DNA from: a bacterium
Lineage (GTDB): Bacteria > Krumholzibacteriota > Krumholzibacteriia > JACNKJ01
DNA length: 64,000 nt
Direction of reading: 5' to 3'
Assembly (NCBI GenBank): GCA_024231955.1
Contig: JAAEPZ010000538.1
Span: forward strand, 248,001 to 312,000
The position numbers and the translations under genes are program-made. Under the pieces are notes generated by a model that worked only from the letters and a program-made list of their open reading frames with translations, did not search any database and had not been told where the DNA came from. Within the stretch, counting starts at the first letter, position 1; each line of letters opens with the position of its first letter. This document shows, piece by piece, positions 8,397 through 16,768 of the stretch.

Positions 8397-9086
8397 ATGA
8401 CACAGCCTGTCGTTAACGTGAATAACCTGGAGCGTTTCTACGAGATGAAGGGTGAGACGGTCAAGGCGCTCAACGGCGTCGATCTCTCCATCGACCGGGG
8501 CGAATTCATGGCGCTGGCGGGGCCGTCCGGTTCCGGCAAATCCACCATGCTCAATCTCATCGGCGGCCTGGATTACCCCACCACCGGCAACGTGGTCATC
8601 GACGGCCGCGATCTCCAGGAGCTGTCGGGGCGCGAGCTGGCGGAATTGAGGCGGGACAGAATCGGGTTCGTTTTCCAGGCCTATAACCTGGTGCCGGTCC
8701 TGACCGCCGAGGAGAATGTCGAGTATGTGATGCTGCTTCAGGGGCGCGCCAAGAAGGAGAGACACGAGCGGGCCATGGAGATCCTGGGGGATGTCGGGCT
8801 GGCCGATATGGCCGATCGGCGGCCCACGGAGTTGTCCGGCGGGCAGCAGCAGCGGGTGGCCGTGGCGCGCGCCATTGCGGCGGAGCCGGCTATCGTCCTG
8901 GCCGATGAACCCACCGCCAATCTCGATTCCGCCTCCGGCGAATCGCTGCTTGATCTCATGGCCGAGTTGAACCGCTTACGCGGCGTGACGTTCATCTTCT
9001 CGACCCATGATACGATGATCATGGAGAGGGCCTCCCGCCTGGTGTCTTTGCGTGACGGCCGCATTGCCGGAGATGAGAAACGATGA
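8397..9086 (+). CDS. ABC transporter ATP-binding protein (LolD/MacB type)
   Basis: 229 residues, the normal length for LolD. All nucleotide-binding motifs are intact: Walker A GPSGSGKST, Q-loop FQAYNL, signature LSGGQQQRVAVARA, Walker B IVLADEPTANLD and H-loop STHD. TAGGAGG precedes the ATG. It powers the two preceding FtsX permeases. The final ATGA overlaps the start of the outer-membrane barrel gene by 4 bases, implying translational coupling between cytoplasmic motor and outer-membrane component. Confidence 0.95.
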   Translation: MTQPVVNVNNLERFYEMKGETVKALNGVDLSIDRGEFMALAGPSGSGKSTMLNLIGGLDYPTTGNVVIDGRDLQELSGRELAELRRDRIGFVFQAYNLVPVLTAEENVEYVMLLQGRAKKERHERAMEILGDVGLADMADRRPTELSGGQQQRVAVARAIAAEPAIVLADEPTANLDSASGESLLDLMAELNRLRGVTFIFSTHDTMIMERASRLVSLRDGRIAGDEKR

Positions 9087-10285
9087 ACCGGTTCACCTGC
9101 ACCCTGACACTCCTCCTGCTGCTGTGCTCCGTCTCCGCTAGGGCGCTGATCCAGTGGGAGCGGGAACCCCTGGTGCTCGACATAGGCGGCAGTGCCCGGA
9201 CCTTCTGCTTTCTGAGCGACACTCCGCCCGGCGCGACGGGTGGGGGCGAAGCGCTCGCTCTCGAGCGTCTCCGCACGGAAGCCCGCGTCTGGCTCGGCGG
9301 TACGGTCGAGGTCAATGTCGCCTGGGACCTCAATCTCCTCATAGGCATCGCCGGTGCGGAGGCGATGGCGCTGGGGAGGATCCCCCATTTGCGCATCGAC
9401 GACCTCAAACCCGAGCTGGCGACCGGCGTCAACTATTCACTTCTCGGCAATCTGGATCGTCTCAATCTCCGCTGGTCGTTGCCCCGCGGCGAGATCGTGT
9501 TCGGCAGGCAGGCCGCCACTCTGGGTTGCGCCATGATGTTGCCCTCCCAGGATATCCTGGCGCCCTTCTCTCCCGGCACGCTCGATACCGAGAACAAGCC
9601 CGGTTGCGATGCGCTCCGCGTGAGTATCCCGCTCGGCTTGACGCACGAGGTGGAGCTCTACGGGGTCGCCCACCGGGATGATATGGAGGAGGGTATCTAT
9701 CTGCTCCGCTGGCACTCGGCGCTCAGCGCTCTCGGCTTCTCGTTGCTGGGCGGCAAGAGCTACGGCGAGCCGACCTGGGCGGCGGATCTGAGCGGGGAGG
9801 TCGGCGGAACGGGTCTCTACTGTGAAGCCCTGACCAGGCTGCGACCGGAGGGCGAGGATCTCCTGCGCTTGACCCTGGGGATCCAGCGGCAGTTGACGCC
9901 AACCCTGTACTGCGCGGCCGAGTATCATCGCGACAGTTCGGGGAGCGTCGCCCCCGCCGACTACGCAACCCGGATGTTCGACGAGTCATTCAGGCGTGGT
10001 GAAACTGCGCTGCTCGGACGCGATTATTCGGCAATCACACTTGACTGGCAGGCTCATCCCCTGCTTTCCTTCAGTGCGTTCTGGTTGCGGAACCTGAATG
10101 ATGATTCGGCCTGCTTCCAGCCCGCATTGTCCTGGGACTTCGGCGAGAACACCGCGGTGGGTCTGGGCGCGGCCGTCTGTCTTGGCGAGGAGGGGGCGCA
10201 GGGCGCTCAAGGTGCAGATGAGTACGGCAGCGAGTTCGGCGGACGGCCCGACACCTGGTTCACCGAGATCCGTCTATACTTCTAA
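9083..10285 (+). CDS. Predicted outer-membrane beta-barrel protein of the exporter operon
   Basis: 400 residues with a signal peptide (about 1-20, TLLLLLCSVSARA). The mature part is rich in alternating strands such as VEVNVAWDLNLLIGIAG and TALLGRDYSAITLDW, and the protein ends in a terminal Phe (TEIRLYF), the classical C-terminal signature of barrels inserted by BamA. No named family was recognised. Its start overlaps the ATPase gene by 4 bases. Its consistent place as the last exporter gene suggests it completes the route to the cell surface or is the cargo's outer-membrane partner (inference). Confidence 0.7.
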   Translation: MNRFTCTLTLLLLLCSVSARALIQWEREPLVLDIGGSARTFCFLSDTPPGATGGGEALALERLRTEARVWLGGTVEVNVAWDLNLLIGIAGAEAMALGRIPHLRIDDLKPELATGVNYSLLGNLDRLNLRWSLPRGEIVFGRQAATLGCAMMLPSQDILAPFSPGTLDTENKPGCDALRVSIPLGLTHEVELYGVAHRDDMEEGIYLLRWHSALSALGFSLLGGKSYGEPTWAADLSGEVGGTGLYCEALTRLRPEGEDLLRLTLGIQRQLTPTLYCAAEYHRDSSGSVAPADYATRMFDESFRRGETALLGRDYSAITLDWQAHPLLSFSAFWLRNLNDDSACFQPALSWDFGENTAVGLGAAVCLGEEGAQGAQGADEYGSEFGGRPDTWFTEIRLYF

Positions 10286-10312
10286 CCGGCGGCGATACCA
10301 ACGGAGAGAGCT

Positions 10313-10732
10313 ATGAAACGATGGAATACATCGACAGGCACACGGTGGGAGGCTCTGGTCGGTTACTCACGGGCCGTTCGTGCGGGCAAGACGATCCATG
10401 TCACCGGGACGGTGGCGATCGGCGCGGACAATCATGTGGTCGGTCTCGATGACGCCTACGAGCAGACTTGCCAGATTTTCCGCAACATCGACAACGCCCT
10501 GGGCGACCTGGGCGCCGGTCTGGATGACGTGGTGCGAACCCGGATCTACGTCACCGATATCGAAAGGGACTGGCAGCAGGTCGGCAAGGCGCACAAGGAG
10601 TTCGTGGGCCATGTGGCGCCGGCGACGACAATGGTTGAGGTCAGTCGTTTGATCGATGCGCGCTTCCTGGTCGAGATCGAGGTGGATGCGATTGCCGATC
10701 TGGGACCGACGATCGAGGAGCAATCACCCTGA
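10313..10732 (+). CDS. RidA/YjgF/UK114 family protein lacking the catalytic Arg
   Basis: 139 residues, the usual size of the trimeric chorismate-mutase-like RidA fold; GGAGAG precedes the start. Typical segments are VGYSRAVRAGKTIHVTGTV, NIDNALGDLGAGLDDVVRTRIYVTD and the C-terminal VEIEVDAIA. In imine deaminases the segment before the last strand reads P-x-R-[ST]-x-V-E-V, and that Arg (R105 in E. coli RidA) binds the substrate carboxylate. Here the segment is VAPATTMVEV, so the Arg is absent. It therefore probably belongs to a non-deaminase Rid subgroup. It sits 27 bases after the exporter operon and may be co-transcribed. Confidence 0.88.
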   Translation: MKRWNTSTGTRWEALVGYSRAVRAGKTIHVTGTVAIGADNHVVGLDDAYEQTCQIFRNIDNALGDLGAGLDDVVRTRIYVTDIERDWQQVGKAHKEFVGHVAPATTMVEVSRLIDARFLVEIEVDAIADLGPTIEEQSP

Positions 10733-10877
10733 CGCCCGAGATGGGGCGATCCGTTTTCCCGGATCCGTGTGGGAACCGTCACGGTCCGGTGTGCTATTAT
10801 GAACCCCCGCGCTTTGCCGCCGGGGCTATCCGTTTGCAGAAAATTTCCGTGGGAATCACCGTTTGGGGAGGATGATT

Positions 10878-12977
10878 TTGGGCTTTCTCAATAGCCTGCT
10901 CCTGATTGGATCACTGGGCGCGCTTGTCCCTCTGATCATCCATCTGCTCGAGCGTCGCAAGGTGCAGAAGCTGGAGTTCCCCAGCCTCCGCTTCATCCTG
11001 GAGCTCAATCGTCGGCGCATGCGGCGGCTGAACCTGCAGCGGATTCTGCTGCTCCTGCTCAGGATGCTGCTGATTATCCTGATCGCCTTTGCGCTTGCCC
11101 GGCCCACGCTTCTGGGTGGCCTGGCGCGGATCTTCCCCGAAAGCGCGCCCCGTGCCACGGCGCTGCTCCTCGACGCCAGCGCCAGCATGAACCTGGAGAC
11201 CGAAACCGGCAGCCTCGGCGATCTGGCCCGGACCAGGGCCGATGAGATCCTGGCCGCTCTGGATGACAGGGACGAGGTGCTTCTCTATTCGGTTGAGGAG
11301 CGGGCCTTCGACCTGGGTGGCGGACCGATATCGCCGACATTGGCGCGTGAACTGGTTGGGGCCTGGCAACCCGGCAGCGGCACTTGCGCCCTGCTTGGTG
11401 GGGCCGCGGAGGCGCTGACCGCCCTGGCCGCGATGCCGCAGATGCAGAGGGAGTTGTACCTGCTCAGCGACTTCGCCGAGGCCACTCTGGACGATCTCGG
11501 TGATGTCGAGATCCCCGAGGGGTTGCACGCTTTCGCATTGCCGCTGTCCGAGAATCCCCCCATCAACGCGGGTATTACCGAGCTGCGGTTGCCCCTGCGG
11601 CCGGTCCTGCCCGGTCGCCCCTTCAAGCTCGCGGTGCGCGGCGAGCAGCAGGGGGGGGAGACCGTGGAGCCGTTTCCCGTTGAGCTGGAGCTGGGTGGAC
11701 ATCATCGGGGCAGTCTGCAACTGGAGCCGCGAGCCGGTAACCCGGACTGGCGCGAGCTGAGTGTCAGCCTGGAGGCGGAGGGGTTCGTACAGGGCGTCTG
11801 GCGCAAGAAGAAGGATCGCTTCGCCGGTGACGATGAGCTGTTTTTCACCCTGCCCGTTACGCCGAGGCTGGGGGTTCTGCTGCTTGAACCGCCGGAGGTT
11901 GCCGGCAGCGACGAGGGCCGACTCAGCCTCTCCACCCATCTGGCGCGGGCGTTGGATCCCTATCTGGGTCAGAGGCCGGAGGAGTTGTCCTTGCGGCTCG
12001 AGAATGTGGCGGCCGCCCGTCTGAACAGCAGTCGCCTGGCCGGACGTCACCTGGCCTTGGTTGCGGGTGGCGCCGGGATCGATGCCACACGGGCGGAGTT
12101 GCTCGCGGATTGGGTTGCCGCCGGTGGTGGCCTGGTGATCTGTCCCGACGAGAGTGGACTTGGCGAGCTGGCGAGATACCTGCTGCCGCGTGTGGCCGGT
12201 CCCCGCTCACTCGAATCGGTTGAGGGTGCGAGCGGCTATCTGGCCGATTTCGACCCGGATCATCCGCTGTTCGCGGGCTTCGCCGATGAACATCGCCAGG
12301 TTCTGACGCGGCAACCACTCTGGAGGATCTTCCGCACCCGGCCGGGGGACCGCGACGTGTTGACCCGGTTCCGGGATGGACGACCCGCCATGCTGGGTTG
12401 GCGTCATGGCCAGGGGCGGGTGCGCCTGTTGCTGTTCGAGGCCGGACCCGAGGGGGGCGAATTGCCCTACTCGTCGATGTTCCTGCCGCTGATCCAGGAG
12501 TTGACCCAGGAGGCCGCCGGTACGGTTGCGCCGCAACTGGTTGCGGTGGGGGAGCCATTGAGCTGGCCGCTCAAGGATGGCGGCGATGGCGAGTATCAGG
12601 TCGTGGGACCGGACGAGCAGGTGCTGCCCGTGCGCATCGACACGGGGGCCTTCCCTCCGCGGGCGGTGCTTGACCGTACTGCGACTGCCGGGTTCTACAC
12701 TCTGCAGAGGCGCGGCGCGGCAGGTCCTGTGACGATCGCCATGGCGGCGGCGCGGGTGCCCGCAGATGAGGGGCTGCTGACGCCGTTGGCGCCGGATAGT
12801 CTGCCCGGTGCGCTCGGTTTGCCGGAGCTGGCGGTTATCGGTCGGAACGATCTCCTCGCCCCCGCCCTGCATGCCGGTCGCTTCGGCAAGGAGATCACCC
12901 TGCCCCTGTTGCTTATGGCGGCACTGTTGATGGGGATCGAACTCTGGGCGGGCCAGCGGCAAACGCGGGACACCTGA
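10878..12977 (+). CDS. BatA-like vWA membrane protein with GATase-like middle domain
   Basis: 699 residues from a TTG at 10878. This start is chosen because GGGGAGG (10865-10871) lies 6 bases upstream; the ATG at 10872 would touch the ribosome site. The N-terminus fits the BatA double-transmembrane domain (FLNSLLLIGSLGALVPLIIHLLERRK, second helix about 55-75). A vWA domain follows with the metal-site motif DASAS at residue 99. A middle segment (about 385-530) with ALVAGGAGIDATRAELLADW and GGGLVICPDE resembles class I glutamine amidotransferase-like folds, and a last helix (about 670-690) returns to the membrane. BatA proteins belong to MoxR-associated chaperone systems; no MoxR ATPase is nearby. 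It may work with the DUF4159/DUF4175 operon at 49-61 kb (inference). Confidence 0.8.
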   Translation: MGFLNSLLLIGSLGALVPLIIHLLERRKVQKLEFPSLRFILELNRRRMRRLNLQRILLLLLRMLLIILIAFALARPTLLGGLARIFPESAPRATALLLDASASMNLETETGSLGDLARTRADEILAALDDRDEVLLYSVEERAFDLGGGPISPTLARELVGAWQPGSGTCALLGGAAEALTALAAMPQMQRELYLLSDFAEATLDDLGDVEIPEGLHAFALPLSENPPINAGITELRLPLRPVLPGRPFKLAVRGEQQGGETVEPFPVELELGGHHRGSLQLEPRAGNPDWRELSVSLEAEGFVQGVWRKKKDRFAGDDELFFTLPVTPRLGVLLLEPPEVAGSDEGRLSLSTHLARALDPYLGQRPEELSLRLENVAAARLNSSRLAGRHLALVAGGAGIDATRAELLADWVAAGGGLVICPDESGLGELARYLLPRVAGPRSLESVEGASGYLADFDPDHPLFAGFADEHRQVLTRQPLWRIFRTRPGDRDVLTRFRDGRPAMLGWRHGQGRVRLLLFEAGPEGGELPYSSMFLPLIQELTQEAAGTVAPQLVAVGEPLSWPLKDGGDGEYQVVGPDEQVLPVRIDTGAFPPRAVLDRTATAGFYTLQRRGAAGPVTIAMAAARVPADEGLLTPLAPDSLPGALGLPELAVIGRNDLLAPALHAGRFGKEITLPLLLMAALLMGIELWAGQRQTRDT

Positions 12978-13036
12978 TTACCCGACCACCCGTTGTATTG
13001 CTTGACGGATCGGGTCTCCGATGCGAATGTTGTCCC

Positions 13037-13594
13037 ATGACTCCCGGACGCTTGTATCTATTCGCCATCTTATGCCTGGTTCTTGCCTCCCTCCTGTTGT
13101 TGATGGGGGAGGACACGGTATTGATCAATACGCTGGGTGCCGTGGTGACTGTTCTGGCGCTCGTCTCCTACCTCTTCGGCATCTATCTGAACAGGCTGGG
13201 ACGACGGGGCAACGAGGCGTTGGCTGCTCTGCGGCATCGCGTCGAGACGGCCACGAATCAGAAGGTCCGCGCGGAGTTCCGCCTCTATCACCGTGGCGGT
13301 TTGCCGAAGGTCGATGCCGGTGAGATGCTCGTGCTCTATCAGACCGGAGCCGGTTGGTTGCTGGTGCCGATTCTGGGGGAGTTCACCTGGTTCGACATCC
13401 CGGCCGCGGGTGTCGGACGCGTCAGCCTGAAGCAGAGCGACGACAGTGACGGCGTCTCCCTGAACGTCGAACTGAACACCAACGACGGTCGCGCCCTGGC
13501 TCTGGAACTCGGCTCGACGCTGCTCGATCCGTCGGAGCAGACACTGGACAATGTCGGCGACCTGATCGAACTGCACGCGACCCTCTCCGCCTGA
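13037..13594 (+). CDS. Hypothetical two-helix membrane protein
   Basis: 185 residues from the ATG at 13037. Upstream in-frame codons to 12998 are possible but encode a Cys-rich stretch unlike a protein start. Two hydrophobic helices (about 5-23 and 30-48) form a hairpin, followed by a soluble domain of about 135 residues with strands such as VRAEFRLYHRGGLPKVDAGEMLVLYQTG and WLLVPILGEFTWFDIPAAGVG. No family was recognised. It lies 59 bases after the BatA-like gene and may be in its transcription unit. Confidence 0.6.
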   Translation: MTPGRLYLFAILCLVLASLLLLMGEDTVLINTLGAVVTVLALVSYLFGIYLNRLGRRGNEALAALRHRVETATNQKVRAEFRLYHRGGLPKVDAGEMLVLYQTGAGWLLVPILGEFTWFDIPAAGVGRVSLKQSDDSDGVSLNVELNTNDGRALALELGSTLLDPSEQTLDNVGDLIELHATLSA

Positions 13595-13600
13595 ATCCTG

Positions 13601-13628
13601 TTTACATACGTCAGCCGTTTTGTATACA
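13601..13628 (+). promoter_or_regulatory. Predicted promoter of the beta-helix exoprotein gene
   Basis: TTTACA (13601-13606), a 16-base spacer and TATACA (13623-13628), just after the previous stop. The remaining stretch to 13845 would be a 5' untranslated leader of about 210 bases; no gene, tRNA or strong hairpin was recognised in it. Confidence 0.45.
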
Positions 13629-13845
13629 TTCTTGTTACCTGATTTAGATGCGTCTTTCAGGATGGGAATATAGATTGGTGGATCGTCGGGTTCATGTGGA
13701 CCGCTATATCTCATCCTGCTCCTTCAGCTTCTGTGTCCTCTGAGGCTAAACGCATCCCCCTCTGACCCTGTTCGGGTCCTTATTCTCTGATCCGCATCTT
13801 GAGGTGTACTTAACAACTCTCCTTTAAATGGATTCGGAGGCAATA

Positions 13846-16674
13846 ATGCGTGGAAGAAACTTTGCGCTGCAGTCGCTGTTGCTGGTGCTCTTGGCGACAA
13901 GTCTGCTTGCTTATGGGGCGACAGATTGTAAGGCTGTTTACAAGGATCCCACGGCGATAGCAACGTTCGAAAGTATCGGTATCTCCTGGGAGCCGGAGGA
14001 TTACCCGGATGAAGTGGATACGGTACAAGTGGAGTACCGTAAAACCTCCGGCGGTGATTGGCGGGATGCCATGCCGCTGTGGCTTGATCCTCGACATGGG
14101 GGGTATCCCAATTATCCGGATACTGACGACAAAAACGAGTACAGAGGTTCGATCGTAGGTCTGGATCCCGGAACGGAGTATGTCATCAAACTCATCCACC
14201 CGGATGTTACCGACTCGTTAACGATCTCAACCTGGTCGGAGACGTTGCCGATCTCCGAAACCGTCTACCTGCCCTGGTTCTCCGATACCACACTTGTAAT
14301 CAATGAGGGGGGCGATTCGAGCGGATACAAACTCTACACTTTCGATCCGGATATCGGTCGCGCCCTGATCGATTGCTATGATTACGATACGGATGAGAAT
14401 CCCGACTGGAGCTGTGTCCATGTCCGGGCCTGCTCCGTGATAATCCGGGGATTGACCCTGCACGGCGGGAAACACGGAGTCGAGATAGAATCATTCACGA
14501 GCCTCCAAGACAGTATCAATGATGTCGTCATCGAAGAGTGCGACATCAGCAAGTGGGGAAGGCATGAGGCCAGTGACGGCACCTCGATCTATCCCGTCGA
14601 CAGCGAGGTCGGACAGCAGATGGACGCCGCCGTGAACAGTGTTGACTATGTTCCCGGCAATTTGATCGGTAGCCGCTTCATCATTCAGAGAAACAGAATG
14701 CACAATCCCCGCTGGGATTCCTGTTATTGGGATGAATACCCTCTGGTTCTGGAAGGTCATCCCTATGGTCCAACGGCCGTGGCATTGCGCAATTCCGGCG
14801 GCAACCATGTCATCAGGTACAACGAGATTTACTCCGACAGCAGCCACTACCTCTTTGATGGTTTGACGGGCGGCAGCAATCGATCTGTCGATGGTTTCCC
14901 GGGGCACAACTCGGATATCTACGGCAACAGTATCTCCAATGTCTGGGACGACGCCATCGAGGCCGAAGGGGGCAATGCCAACGTCAGGATCTGGGGCAAC
15001 TTCACCAACAACATAAGAACCTCCTATGGCCTTGCGCCCGTTGCTACAGGTCCGCTTTACTTGTTCCGCAATGTCAGCGGCCTCAGCTACAGCGAGCCCT
15101 CTTCCGGGTCCGGCGACACAGGTGTTTTCGTCAAGTTGGGACACAAGAGAACGGATCATTATGGTGATGGCGCTCTCTTCATCTACCACAATACCATGCT
15201 GCAACCTGCGGGCGCCGGACCGGGAGAGTCAGGCGGTTTCGGCCATGGTCACGGGATTGCCAACCGCAGTATGAGCAACGGCGGCATCTACAATATCGTC
15301 GCGCGCAACAACATTCTCATGACTCCGGCAAGCGACGATTGGTCCATCTACACCGTCGCGGATCCGGACAGCGCGCCCTACAGCCTGAAGAACGCCTACT
15401 CGAACATTGTGCACAATGCGGCTGTGTACCGAGCAGACACCCTGTATGTAGACGGCGACATGTTCCCGGGAATTGCGGATTTTGATGGCGGCGTCTTCAA
15501 TCCGTACGATGAATCGGGTACGGAGGGCGTATTCTATGTTGCCGGCGCGGATACTCTTGCCCTGGACAACGGCTACACTCTCCCTAATTTCAACGACTCC
15601 TATGATGGCTCCGGTCCCGATATCGGCGCTCATGAGCGGGGGGACGATGCGATGGAATTCGGCACCGGTGCCTATTTAACGCCCGATCCCGATATCCCCT
15701 ACTTCGCCGATGACTTCGAGATACTTCTCCGCAACGGCTTTGATGGCTATACCGGCACTGACGACGCCGGGGTCACCTCTGGCAATGTATCCTACCTGGC
15801 GGGAGCCGATACGCTTTCTCTCGTCAAAGGCACCTACAACGACAGGAAATCAAATCAGATACTCTTCCGGTTCAATATCGCCGATCTGGAGATACCGACT
15901 CATGCTGATCTGGATGATGCAACTTTCGGTTTCTATGATACTGCGACCGGCAGCTTTACCGTGATGGAATACGACATCTATCCCATGGAGCATGATTGGA
16001 ATGAGGATTACGTCTGCTGGAGCAATTATGATGATGGCCTCGGCTGGACGATAATCAATGAGACCGGCAGTACTGCAGCAGCCACTTACTATGGGTGGAC
16101 GGGGGGTGGCTATCCCATCGAGATCGGCATTACCAGTTTGGTGGAGAGCTGGCGCTCCACTCCGGCAGAGGCGGATTACGGCTTCATGCTGATCGAGCAG
16201 GATTGTACATCACGGTACATCTATATGAGTGAGGCAGCACAGCAGAACGTGCGTCCCTATCTGGCATTGACGATCAGCTTTGATGACTCGACCGTATGTA
16301 AAAGAGTTGTCCCCGGTAATGATGATCTGCCGACGGTCGGACTCGCTTTGAATATCGAGGAGACGCCGGTAGTCTTCACCTCCGGTCTCAACGGCAACTA
16401 TCCGAACCCGTTCAATCCGGTCACGAAGATCAGCTTCACCGTGGGCCACGACGAGCTCAGGCAATCGGGTTCGGCCAATGTCGCTCTGGAGATATTCGAT
16501 GTCTCCGGACGTCGGGTGGCGCGATTGCACAGGGGGCAACTGCCTGCCGGTGATTACTCGTACTCCTGGCGCGGCCGCACCGATTCGGGGGTGAGCGTCA
16601 GCAGCGGGATGTACTTCTCCCGCCTGCAGATTGAGGATCGCGTGTTCACTCAAAAAATGATCATGCTGAAATAG
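13846..16674 (+). CDS. Large secreted beta-helix protein with DNRLRE-like domain and type IX-like sorting tail
   Basis: 942 residues from the ATG at 13846 (GGAGG 6 bases upstream; the ATG at 13828 has no ribosome site). Domains: signal peptide (about 1-26); FN3-like segment (about 35-115, ISWEPEDYPDEVDTVQVEYR and LDPGTEYVIKL); right-handed parallel beta-helix (about 140-600) with many NxI/NxIxxN turns; a DNRLRE-like jellyroll (about 615-815, QILFRFNIADL, VCWSNYDDG); and a C-terminal domain (about 845-942) with NYPNPFNPVTKISF, VSGRRVARL and SGMYFSRL. The last is the FlgD-Ig/Por-type sorting domain of FCB bacteria, which directs export and surface attachment. It may bind or cleave polysaccharide. 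GC and codon choice look slightly lower than in neighbours. Own promoter and terminator. Confidence 0.88.
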   Translation: MRGRNFALQSLLLVLLATSLLAYGATDCKAVYKDPTAIATFESIGISWEPEDYPDEVDTVQVEYRKTSGGDWRDAMPLWLDPRHGGYPNYPDTDDKNEYRGSIVGLDPGTEYVIKLIHPDVTDSLTISTWSETLPISETVYLPWFSDTTLVINEGGDSSGYKLYTFDPDIGRALIDCYDYDTDENPDWSCVHVRACSVIIRGLTLHGGKHGVEIESFTSLQDSINDVVIEECDISKWGRHEASDGTSIYPVDSEVGQQMDAAVNSVDYVPGNLIGSRFIIQRNRMHNPRWDSCYWDEYPLVLEGHPYGPTAVALRNSGGNHVIRYNEIYSDSSHYLFDGLTGGSNRSVDGFPGHNSDIYGNSISNVWDDAIEAEGGNANVRIWGNFTNNIRTSYGLAPVATGPLYLFRNVSGLSYSEPSSGSGDTGVFVKLGHKRTDHYGDGALFIYHNTMLQPAGAGPGESGGFGHGHGIANRSMSNGGIYNIVARNNILMTPASDDWSIYTVADPDSAPYSLKNAYSNIVHNAAVYRADTLYVDGDMFPGIADFDGGVFNPYDESGTEGVFYVAGADTLALDNGYTLPNFNDSYDGSGPDIGAHERGDDAMEFGTGAYLTPDPDIPYFADDFEILLRNGFDGYTGTDDAGVTSGNVSYLAGADTLSLVKGTYNDRKSNQILFRFNIADLEIPTHADLDDATFGFYDTATGSFTVMEYDIYPMEHDWNEDYVCWSNYDDGLGWTIINETGSTAAATYYGWTGGGYPIEIGITSLVESWRSTPAEADYGFMLIEQDCTSRYIYMSEAAQQNVRPYLALTISFDDSTVCKRVVPGNDDLPTVGLALNIEETPVVFTSGLNGNYPNPFNPVTKISFTVGHDELRQSGSANVALEIFDVSGRRVARLHRGQLPAGDYSYSWRGRTDSGVSVSSGMYFSRLQIEDRVFTQKMIMLK

Positions 16675-16704
16675 GTTCGGGACGGTCATTGTCTCAATTA
16701 CTCG

Positions 16705-16738
16705 GAGAGGGGGCGGCTGTCGCCCCCTCTCGTTTGTT
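16705..16738. terminator. Bidirectional terminator between convergent genes
   Basis: An 11-bp perfect stem, GAGAGGGGGCG (16705-16715) with CGCCCCCTCTC (16721-16731), followed by GTTTGTT. It serves the beta-helix gene and probably the MFS gene arriving from the right. Confidence 0.8.
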
Positions 16739-16768
16739 ATAGACGGGGACACGCACCCGGCAGCGGCT

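Noticed and set aside
10748..10765. GATCCG/CGGATC hairpin after the RidA gene as a terminator
   Set aside because: Only 6 bp with no T-run; too weak to call.
13595..13845. tRNA or small RNA in the 250-base gap before the beta-helix gene
   Set aside because: GTTCGGGTCC near 13765 recalls a T-arm, but no acceptor, D-arm or anticodon stem can be drawn around it.
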